Shown: positions 1 through 12,200 of the stretch, one piece after another
Numbering within the stretch: the stretch's first letter is position 1
Layout: every line of letters starts with the position of its first letter
NCBI GenBank assembly: GCA_963965975.1
Contig: OZ014417.1
Location: 4,507,821 to 4,571,820, forward strand
Source: Xestospongia bergquistia
Lineage: Eukaryota > Porifera > Demospongiae > Haplosclerida > Petrosiidae
Direction of reading: 5' to 3'
Length of the DNA stretch: 64,000 bases
Position numbers and translations under genes: made by a program
Notes under the pieces: generated by a model
Databases searched by the model: none
The model's input: only the letters and a program-made list of their open reading frames with translations
What the model was told of the DNA's origin: nothing

Positions 1-138
1 ATGTACATTCTACATATATTATTTACCTGGATGGTCATAGATGCTATGAAATCGTTGATGAAAAGGTGGTAAATTGTTATCTGTATCATTGCCATGAAGC
101 GTATCAGTATTGTCGATGATATTAACAACATTAGACAT
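1..138 (-). CDS. First coding exon of an unidentified gene (partial)
   Basis: A coding exon runs leftward from an ATG at 138-136 to a splice donor after position 27 (G|GTAAAT read on the minus strand). It encodes about 37 residues, beginning MSNVVNIIDNTD and ending near FHSIYDHP, and is rich in Asn, Asp and His. I do not recognise the family; the rest of the gene lies beyond the left edge. The ATG is 145 bases from the start of the IP3-receptor-like gene on the other strand, so the two probably share a promoter. The open frame plus a good donor support a real exon, but it is too short to rule out chance. Confidence 0.45.
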
Positions 139-282
139 CTTTAATGAATGATAACACACCGAACAGAATGGCAGACTTACAATTTCAAATATTTAATTTT
201 AATTTTTAAAACCAATTACTTTACCCTGGCTTGTGAATAAATTGATCAATACGGTCCTCGATTTTGGACCCTGTCAGTTCCT
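139..282. promoter_or_regulatory. Probable bidirectional promoter
   Basis: This 144-base gap separates the start codons of two divergent genes: the unidentified exon on the left and the IP3-receptor-like channel on the right. It must hold both 5' UTRs and core promoters. It is AT-rich and I see no clear TATA box. The assignment is inferred from gene layout only. Confidence 0.4.
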
Positions 283-3200
283 GATGGCTACACCAGTGTA
301 TGATGGTGACACTATACTCTTCTATTGTCTTGAAGCTACAGGATATGTTTATATTGAACCTAGCAGGTACTTAACAGTGCTACAACATTAATTTTAATTG
401 ATTTAATTTCTATGTATTTTTGCATTGATGTAGCTCAAACTCCAGTTTATTGACTATTTGGACTTCAAACGAAGAACAACCTTATTTTCCAAATGTTCAT
501 TGTAAGATGACACCAGAACAATATATTATTGATGTTACATAATATCATATTGTTTGTCTTATTGTTTAATGCTTATATTGAATAATGTCTCATCAATGAT
601 GGAGTCATATTCACTAATGAATTAAGTCCCCCTGAAACAATGATAGAAATATTTCACAACAGAATAAACTTTACAATACATGATACTCTATGTTGAAACG
701 TTTTAAGTATGTTTTTGTTCACACTAATTTCAGAGTTTAATCCATAAAGCAATCTATGTATTCAAAATTTATGCAGCAATTAAGATAATCTGGACATATT
801 TAATACACTATCAATTTTTGGCACAAGAACACACTATGAACAGTGTCGTTAATACATCAACACACTAGCAATAACAATAATATTATATTTTAGCTATTTT
901 AAATTGAGCAATGCTTCCCCATAAATGTAGTCCTGTCCCATATACAGTCAAGCATTCACTCATATAACTGTTACTATAATTTAAAAGAGTCCCTTTGGTG
1001 TTAATACAATATTGCTCTGTGTTTATACTACTTTACATTATGGTTGCTTCCCTTACTCATTATACAATAGTATCCAAGTTTGTTATAAGGTTTCCATCAA
1101 TCATATCCATAACATTGAAGTAACGTAAATTTAGTAATCAGTATGTCTACAATTTGTTTTTCATTTTGATAGTCATAAACACAATACAATGAAACAACAA
1201 TAATAATAAAATGTCAATAATATATATAATAGTTACATTGGATCTGAAACAAACTTTGGGCTACTTGGTTGAACACTTTGCATTCCAGACAGAGTTTTAA
1301 ATTAAGCAATATGTTAGTTTGTAATAGTATTAGGCAGTAGGCATATTCTTTTTGCAAGTCTATTAAATTATTCCTAGCATTCAACATAAAATATTCTATG
1401 TACATTTCACATTTTGTTTTTTACAGTTGCTGTTTTTAGTATCCTTCATGCAAAATTGCTAAATGAAATACAAGGACGTGTAAATGTAAAAGATGACTTG
1501 AGGTATAAAACATCAAAGATACTATAATTATATAATGTATTTTATTAACAGATCAGCTGTTCCAGTACCTACACTAGTATCTCAGTATTCATTATCTTCT
1601 GAAGTTAGTATAAGTAGCAACATGAAGTTACTATATCTGACCATCTTTTTAGAAATCTGGGATGCAAAATATTCAGTCGACTTCTGAACCTTTGACAGTT
1701 GTTTACGGCAGCACTATTAAAGTAAACTTATAAAATAATGACTAACATTGACTGTACCTATGTGTTTGGTGCTTTGTTTGGTATTCTTTTCAGTTTCAAC
1801 ATTTAGCAACAGGCAGATATCTTTCTGTTACTCCCACTTCTTCTGTAAATTTGTACAATGTATGTTCATTAAGTTAACTTTTTATATTGTAGGCGTGGCT
1901 AGATGATGGTAATTCAGTAACTTGTATATTCAGACTGATACCACCAAGACAAGAGAAAGGTTGGGGAGAAGATGTGAGTCATAAACAGTGTTATACTTCT
2001 ACCTGTATAACTAACTATCTGTATAGCTAAGTCTTCGTGACAACATCAAATTAGAAAGTGTCTACCACAGAGGTCAAAGAATTCAATGTGTCTATAATCC
2101 ATTGCAGTCAAGGTAAACATATATCAGAATAATTTCAACATTTAATTACTTGAATTTAGTTACCATCTTGTGTTGTCTTTAACTGGCTCTGTATTTTCTA
2201 TCAAGTCTCACTGTTCAAAAGTTAATACTATTCATCCTGAAGTTATTCAAGTATGTTATCAACTGTTTATTAAAGTATTTAATGACTCTCCATATTATTA
2301 TTTAGGGTGGAAGTGTGATTATGTTAGGTAGTGTGAAAATTGATGGTTATGTGTCTGCCAAAGGATCCTTTGCTGATGCTTATCTCCCAGAAAAGCATAA
2401 ACAGTTTCAAAAACGTGGTATGAAAATTTGTTATTTAAGTCGAACAAGGTTTATTTCTTTGTATAAGTTGGTGTACGTAGATGGCGAGAAACTTTTTTTA
2501 AAGTACTACCATTCTCTGGAGACACTTACCTTCAACTTGAAAAGGTTTCTGATACTGTTTCAGGTAACAATAAGAACATTTACATTGGCATTATCATATT
2601 ATTACGACTTGTTATAGGTGCACCACTTAACTTTGGAGAACAATGTCGTATTAAACATATGGTAACCCAACATTACTTTGCTGTTAATGAGACTTCAAAA
2701 GGGTTAAAGGTACTATAAAATATATAAAACTTCTACAGGAACATTCTAGCCATTATGTTAACTTACGGAACAGTCTATTTTTAATAAATGATCAAAACAA
2801 TGGATAAATTGCTACAACACAAAGATGAGAGTGAGAATGGTGATATGTCATTTCCTCCATACAATCACATAATAAGGGAAATATATTATTACAATAGCAA
2901 AGTAGAATGTAATTGACTGAAACTAGCTTAATTATGATGCTTGTCTTATATGATGTGGCCACATAGTCTATGTACTTCAAATCCTGGATATCTCATTCAT
3001 ATTAAAATTAACAATATTTGGCAGCCTTTTATCAACAATATTCAAGTGATTTTTTATAGTACTAATTGCTTACAAACTTTTAATGATTTCATTAAAATGA
3101 TATCCTCTAGAATGGCTACTGCTAAAAGAGCCTGTCTAAGTATTCAAAATAAACAGTTGATATCATGACTTCATATGTAATAAGAGCATTGTCTAGTAAG

Positions 3201-6200
3201 AAAGAGTATAAGACTACTATCTGCCTGGTTTTCTACATTGGAACAATAAAATATGAGTTACATTTTAGGTGGTATTACAAGACCCAAAGTTCCTAAATGG
3301 ATCAGAACTATTCAAACTTGTTAACATTGACAAGACATCAAAACAAAAAGTATATGACATTACATTAACTAATGAATGAATTATTTGTTGACATATCCAA
3401 AGGAAGTATACTCATATAACATGATAGCACTTCAACATATCAGCAGTCAAAAGTTACTTGCTGTAAATGGTATATGTAGCAATATTGATTGTGTAATTAT
3501 TATCATCATATCTTTACATTTGCATTCAGTGAGACCTGACTTACAACACAGGTTTTCATCACAGCAAGATCCTCTTAGTCAGTGGTTTACTGTGAGTTAG
3601 AATCTAATGAAGGTATTATACTATCTTGTTTCTAGCTGATTTTGGATGACTTTAGAGATGATTTACTTCCATTACATACCTATCAAGTTGTGAAGGTAGT
3701 TGATATTTTGAATTGTCTTTATAATAGATTCTTTAATTCCTTAGGTTGAAGAAGATGCTGTGTTGGATATTTATCATATTACAGGAATAACTTCATTTTT
3801 ATGCTCTTACTTTAAAAAAGTAAGTGCAATTATTACAAAAATGTTTTTCATGTTATTTTTACACTAGTTAATGCACTTGATAGAAACAAGTGAAATGGAT
3901 GAACAAAAGTCTGAAAACTTGATTTTTTTCTTGCAAGAGGTTTCTGCTCAAATGAAAGGGTTAAAGTCTATGATGGTGGCAAGTGTCAACAAGAAACGTG
4001 TGGCTAATATGTTGAGAACATGTCAGGTAATTTTAATATAACTATAATTGTACACATGATCTGACTGATCTTTTCTCTTGTCAAATCACTTCAGACTGTT
4101 GACATTATGATAACTTTACTAACTATAATTGGAACTGGAAATCAAAAGTTAGTATTACACTATTATATATCATATGCATAGCTTATGAAGTTTCTCACAC
4201 ATTGTCTCTTAGCATTTCTAATTGATAACATGTATTGACTTCAGTATTGCTTACAGAAAACAGGAGACATGTTGTACTGTTTGTCTGGTTCTGGAAAAAT
4301 ATGTTGAATGTGGAAACAAAAAATCTCGGCACTATCTTGCTAAAAGAGAACTTTTAAACACACTGTTGGAATTAGTAAGGCTAAGAAATACATTAGTTCT
4401 TTTACAATACATTATATAGGTTGGTAGAGGGATTGGAGCAGAAAAAGTAATAATAGAACTATCAAAAGATGATGTGTAAGTAATTATTGCAATTGTAATA
4501 GATCTTTTATATTTTAACAAAATATTTGTTTTGACAACATAAATAAGCCTGGTGTTTTAAGTTAAGTATGAATTGACATATGAGTACATCTTTCTGTTGA
4601 GCCTACTCTATAAGACACTTTGACATTCCTATGAGTTGTAATAAATTATATTATATTAAATACAAGGTTAAAAATGTAACACTAATGAAAATCTAAAATA
4701 CATTTGTCAATATTATAAGATGGATACATTTTATTAGAGAAATGAGTGATTTAATGGAGGAATTTCTAACTTCTCTGATTGGAACACTTAATATTGAGGT
4801 GACCACAATATATCACAGTAGTATGAATTAATGTTGTTTAACAATTAGAATCCTGACATTGCTGAATTAATGACTACACTTGCATTTAGAGGAAAGAGAT
4901 TAAACAGACAGATCCAAAGTAACTTCTTTACCTTAATGTCATAGCTAATATTTCTTACAGATAAAATCTTGGAAAAAACCCTCAAAGCTGGAATGGTATG
5001 CTATACGTTTATACATTTTATCTTTTCATATTGCTTTGGAACATAAATGAAGTTGACATTTTAGGTACACAATTACAATGCTAACTCAGATGTCAGAGAA
5101 GTTTTACACTCTTTTGTCAACAAATGTGTTGGTCAGTATATGGAGCAGACCCAAGTCCATACTGAACGACAATGGCACACTTTTGTAAGAAAAATATAAC
5201 TTAACTTCTATCCTTCTTTTAATTTTTCATAGAATTATGTAAATTTGAGTTCAGAGCCATCACAAAGTTTTGAATCAAATTTTAATGAAGATAATCTTCA
5301 ATTGATACAAAGTATGGACAGAAGTATTTGTAAATATCTTTCACAAAGTGAGGTAAGTAAATTATAATATTTAAAACATATAATTATAAATGTCTTTAGC
5401 ATTGTTTATTGTGTTGTAGTTTTGCTTGACTCATCAATTTTTGCTTCTCTATTTTTCATGTAATATTAATGCACATTATTGCATTTTGTTGACATGGCAG
5501 TTATAACATAAACCAATAATTTCAAATTCATTTATTAGATAGAAGTCTTATATGCTGGAGAAGACTTCAAAGGTCGAAATTCTATTATTGCTCAAATTTT
5601 GGGTGTTCTTGCCTTTTTAATTGACTATGGTGCTTACACAAAACTGGAGAGTGTACCAGATATATTACATAGTCTTGTGAAAATATTAGACGGAAGTACA
5701 GATAAAGCTTCTCCAGGTAAGTAACTCTTCCTTAACATTTATTGTTTTAGATTTGTATTTTTCAAGGAGAACCTTTCCAAGGATCTAATCGATATAGTAT
5801 TGACAATTTTTCAGGCAACAAGATTATATTCAAGATTAAAATTTTGTTCGTAATTAATGTGTCCAATTTATAAACAAATACTTTTATTGTAGGGCATTAC
5901 ATTCACTGCAGTTGTTTTTGAAAAGACACTTTAATACATGCCTGGAGGTAGCAATTGAATGTTATGATAATATTCATTGTATCATTCACATTTTATTTGT
6001 TTTTCTTTGTTACAGTTATTCATGTATGATTTCAAGTTTCTAAGAGGTGGAGGAAATGATTTTTATGTACCAAGATTACTAGAAAAGGATGAAAGTGACA
6101 CTGGAAGTCATATAGTTCTTTATATTTCCTTGAATGATGAAGAAAATATATCACTCGATGACCAGGAGAGTGGTCTTAGAACTCAACGTCCTACTAGAAT

Positions 6201-9200
6201 TCAAAGAGCTGATAGTATAGCAGAGGATGATTCACAAAGAGGAGAAGAGGATGATATTTTACAAAAAGAACCGGATCCAACACTTCATCCTCAATCACCT
6301 AGTCCTACTGGTGAACAGATTGAATTAACTGAAGTTAATGTTTTTGTTAATACTCAAGACAATGGTGATATGTATCCATTGTATGTCCCTCCCCCACCTG
6401 ATATGAAAATACTACTTGATCATGATGAAAAAATTACAGAAAGGTACATGTAATTTAAATTTATTTTAATTTACTATTATTTCCTCAATTCAGTTTAGTT
6501 AAAGTATCTCGTCTTCGGTTAAGATACAACTTCAAAAACTATTCCTATTCATTATTTGATATTGACAGTAAAGAGTGTCAAACTCTTTGTCGCATACTTC
6601 TTGACTTAATGAATTATGATGACAATGATATTCGTCTCATGAGTGCTGAATTACTGTTTGACATGTACAGAGTTGAAGATATTGTGCTGTCTGATGTAGG
6701 AGGCTCTTATTTTACCACTCCTTATTCCAACCAAAATGTGTGCTTGGAAATGAAGCGTGTAGCTTCTATGACAGACAGAGAACAAATTCTTTATAAGATG
6801 ATGAAAAGACAAGTTGATGATATAACTAAATTACTGAATACATTGAACTTGTTTTCCACATGGTGTCTTTCTGAATATGACGAAACTGAGCCAAATTTTT
6901 GTAATCAAGGAATTGCATATAGTTCTGGTATGTTTACACAGAACACTAAAGAAAACAAATTCTGATTTGTAGGTTTGTATGCTGTCATTTTGGAATATGT
7001 ATTGGAATATGGTCCTTCAGATTATTATGATCAAGAAGACATCCTCTCTTGCTGTTTTTCTCTCCTCCAGAAGATTTCTAGGAAAAATCCAAGGGTAAAT
7101 GTTTCTTTAGATATAGACATGCTCAATATAAATTGCATTAATGTAGGTTCAGAGGAGTCTGTTTCTCAATTTTCATGACTTCATGGAAACGAAAATAGCA
7201 ATTTCATCTATGACCATTCTTTTAAATGAGGTGAATTGTATAAACACATGACATACAAATGTCAGTATAAGCAATGTGTGCTAATTTGTAAGGATAGCCT
7301 CACACACATTTACAAATCATGTACTCAAAACTCACTTCTGATGATGCTAATATTATGAGCATATTTGACTCTATTACTGCCAATAATATACAAGTTAATA
7401 TAAACACTTGATATTGGTGTTGTATACTTTGCTAAAATTTATTAATAATACTTCTATTGGATAGTAATATGTGACCTGATTTGCAAAAAGGGACCACTTC
7501 TGTCACAACATTTGTGACCTGATTTGTGAAAAAAACACTGTCAAAACATAACAAAAAACAGTTTTACATACATGTAGAACAGTTATGCATATCTATCAAC
7601 TGTATGTATACAAAACTGAGATGTTTGAGATGTTTTAACAGTAGTTTGTTCAAAAGTCAGGTCACAAATGTTTTGACAGAAGTGGTCCCTTTTTGCAAAT
7701 CAGGTCACATATATATAGGGATTTAATGTGACATTATATATTGGCTCTTATCTTTTTTACACCCTTTGCATTGGAAAGGATTACAGTACTTGCTTTGTGT
7801 GTGTGTGTTTTGAAAGCACAGGCAATAACATAACAATATTTTTTAGATTTTCTCCAAGAATTCAGAACTATGTAAAAGCTTAACTGAGATTGATATCAAA
7901 CAGATGTTTTACACTGCTATTGCTAGTAGTAATCCTGAGCACTTTGAGCTGACAGTAACTTTAAGGACCATTATTGAAGTAAGTTGTTTTGATTATTATA
8001 CTTGTTAAGATTGCTTGTATATAATTATACACATATATATATAGGGCAGTGAACCAGCTACTCCTGTGCAAGAATATATTGCACAACTTTTTATTGATCT
8101 TTGGAAGGACAATCTAGGTCATCTTCTGGGTCCTGATAACCAGTCACACAGACTGGACCTACTTCAACATGTACTACAGCAATCATAATCTAATTTATCT
8201 TAATTTTTTAACATTAGGCTGAAGATGACCATCCTGAGTTGCAGTTGTTGCTGAATATATCAGATCTCTTAGCGTCTTGTACAGAAGGAGAATGTCAATT
8301 TGCTGAATCAGTGGCAAGAAAATTTTTTGATTTTAAAGAACTTCTTATGTCAGTGATTTCAGTTTTGTGTGTGAATATGATGCACATTTTCATAGAATTT
8401 TATCTGATGATGATGTGAAAATACATCATAAACTCCCTTTTGTTCGTCTTTTAACATGGATTTTCCTGAACACAGAAAGAGATTCAGCCCTGGCATGTTC
8501 TCAGCTATCTAAGAGCAGGTTTGTAATTTGTATACTAGCTTATACCAAAATCTGAAAATTTATATGTCTACTATGACTTACTTTTATTTGCTATAGCAAC
8601 TTTTGGTCCCATTTGGAAAATCAACTTCACTTGGTTGACACTGGTGTGGTGAAACATATTGTTACATTAAGCTATAATCAGAAAAGAGTTATTCAGAAAA
8701 AATTAAGATGTTTGTGTAAGTTTCATTGGAGTATAAATCAATGGATGAAACTCAGTGCTGAATTGAATTCACTACAATCTTCTGCAACACATGCTCCTGA
8801 GGAGAATCTAAATGGAAAATTGTTATATATTATTGAAGGATTAGTGCCATTAGTATCAGGATTTTGCCATGAAATGTCATTACATTTATCTGGTACAAAT
8901 GAATTATGTACTGGAGTGCTAACATCTAATAATATTGGCATTCTTACAGATCTCGGGAAAATTTTGGCTGTATGTTATTATATTTAAGAATGTATATAAC
9001 ATTGTTGACTTTTTAGGTACTTAACCGACTTAAGATCCTTACTTCTTCAGAACATCTTAATAAGTTACAACGTTGTTTGGAAAATGTCAGTTCCTTACAG
9101 ACCTCTCTGCAAACTGAAGTGAAAGTGGACTTTGATGAAGTATATCTCATTTGTTTGTAGCTATATGTAATATTCACTATATTTTAGACTATTAGCTCTC

Positions 9201-12200
9201 TTCGCTCTCAGAGTTTAATAAGGAACAGAACAGTATCAAAGAGTGATCTTCTCAATGATGATAATCCAGAAATTTGTCTCAACAATGACTTGCAGGACTA
9301 TGTTTCAAAATATTCCCAAGCATACAGTAGCACTATTGAGGGAGAAGAGACCACAGGTGTTTTATTAACATTAATTTTTATTATTGTTATTAGCTATTCC
9401 TGCCATAATGTTTTAATCCACATACATAACATGTCTATCACATGTTATTTCCTTGTTATATGTGCATGTGATTTTCAAGAAGACAATGAAATTATGTCTA
9501 ATACTATACAGATCACATTCAAGAAAGCTTGACCATTCCCAAAGGTCCTAGTTTTGAAAAACTTATAGACTTGTTTACAGATAGTGATGAAGATATTGGG
9601 TAAGCCTAGATTTAGTTGATAAATTCATATATATATTGTTCTAGACATGGACGCCCTCTAAAAGTGAACAAACTATTGATGCTTTTACAGTAAGTATATC
9701 TTTACATCATTTATTGTGTGTCTGCAGCACTCTTATTCAGAAGCAAAAACGTCAAGGTGTTCTTAGTTTGGAGCGTACCAGCTTGGAAAGAGTTACTTTG
9801 ATAACATTACAGCTATTGTGTGGTATAGTTTTTAAAAGAATTACAATGGTCCCTAGATCTGATGATCCTGAATCTTTTCAAAGGTAGCCACCATTACTTC
9901 TACAAGTATTATTGTCATATACTATATTAGGCAGTATAATGAAGTCATACTACCTATTCAAAAGGCACTACTTAACCAAGGGATAGTAGAGATGGTATAA
10001 TATATATATTACTCTCAACTTTTATCATATAACTGTAATACAGTTTATTGAATTACTCCACCATCCTAAAGATGATATTGCATTTCAAGTACTGGCTTGT
10101 CTTAATGTTATTCTTTACCCTGGAAATGAAGAAGCACAATCGAGAATATCTACAGTAATTAGTCAACAGAATCATGGTCTTTTCATTCGTGTTCATCAAA
10201 TATTAAGAGGAGCTCAGTCAAATATCTACAGAGCAAAGTATATTAAAATAGTTCATCTCTTGAATAAAAATATTTATTTTTCTTTTATAGGATGGGAAAT
10301 GCACTAGCTGTAAGTTGAGTATATATATATTATTACTAGTTATCTATATCTCCTGTATAGCAAATAGCTTCACTAATGCCAGATCCAATGGGAGATATGG
10401 ATAGTTCTCTTGCTGTAAAGCTTTTGGTAAGAAAAGCATCTAGTGAAGAAAATTTTTGTTTCTTTGTTTTAATGACCTTTTATTATGTAGACAAGAAACA
10501 AGAGTGCTGTTATGAATCGTGGCTGGTCTTTATGTACTGATAACCTAGCATTGCCACCTAAAGTAAGGTATTAAACATTTAAGTATTTTTTTCAGAAATC
10601 ATTATAGTCTCAAATTCAAATGCCAAGGAGAAAAAGTGCTGGTATTGATGAACATGATGTTGGTCAGTCCATTTGCTTATAAAAAGTATATTGTTATCAT
10701 TATTTTATTACAGGATTTGTTGAGAAACAATCTGCTCGTTCAATTTTGCCTACAATGATTGGCTCTGTATGTTATTAAGTTTCTACATACATCATTATAA
10801 TCATAACACATACCAACTGATCTATCTATTATCCATAAATGTTTTCTCATAATTATCTATGTGACCAGAATTTGTTTAAATGTTTTAATGGCATATGTTT
10901 ACTTGAAATCAATCTAAGTGTGCACTCAGGAAAACTTTTAATGTTAAATTGGTGACTTTAAATTTTACAGTTAAGAAGTCAATTTTTTCTATTATGCTTG
11001 GTTAGATAAAATACATCAAAATTGTCTGTTGACACCACTAATTAATGTATTTTTATATGTTACTGTCCTTGTTAGGGAGTTAAAGCTGCTGCATTTGGTG
11101 GAACTGGAGGTATAGAATTTGTAGATCATCGTATTACTATGGCATTAAATGTATTATCATGGCTCTGTGATGGCCAGAGAAGAGACATACAAGATGTATT
11201 GAGGGAAGAAAAAATATTTTCTGTATGTCTGTAATATCAAGATATTATTGAAATTATAACAATTCTTATGTTAGGGTTCTAACATTGTGGGTCAAGTTGC
11301 CTTTCTTCTACATGGGATTGCTGAAGGACTCAATGAAAATAATCTCTCAATAGCTCAAGGTGCTGTACAAGCATTAATTGAAATGTGTGCTGGAAACTAC
11401 AGTAATCAACTGTTGGCATTCAAGGGCCAAGTTGTCATGTCAATTGATATTATCTTACAAGAGAACTTTACCAGTTCTAATGTAAGTTATACTTTATATG
11501 TCAGCTACTAGTCACTTACACTATTAGTTTATACATGACACTTTACTTAAATCTAATATTTTAATCCATTATGGCTTTGTTGACAATCAATATAATTGAA
11601 CTTAGTGAATAACAGACTGTTCAAAAATCATTTACATATAAATATTTATTGTGTTCTGATTTAACAATTACTCTAATAGTCACTACATACACAAAATTTA
11701 TGTTATGAATAATTATAAGAACAGAATGGGCATGAGTTAGAAAATAGCTAAAATTAGTATTCACTAAACTATGAAATTAAATTACTAAATTATTGATCAC
11801 AATTAATTGTAATATAATCACCTTAGAAACTGATATATATCATTTTTTTGTCATAGGCAACACAACCTCTTCTTAAATTGAAATCATCCACTATTGAACT
11901 GTTGGAAGTGATTTTAGAAGAGACAGATGAAAATTCTAGTCACCTTGCTAAGTGGATTATACATCATTTCGAGTTATCAAATTTTCTAGCTGCAATGTTT
12001 GAACTTTGGCAAGCTGCTTTCTCAGGTTTGTTCAGAAATGAGCAATGGGGAAGTAGTGTCTTTCGTGCTTACCATGTGCTCAAGAGAATTGCCGACTACA
12101 GTGGTATAAGTGTTGATGAATTGGGTAAGTAGCAACTATAGTCCTTACACTTCATTAATATTCTTATCATTTCAGTGGACTATCAAAAAAATTCTGAACT

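Noticed and set aside
7526-7726. Open frame of 66 residues inside the 7.5-7.7 kb element
   Set aside because: It reads across the MITE interior and right arm, and has no transposase or other motif.
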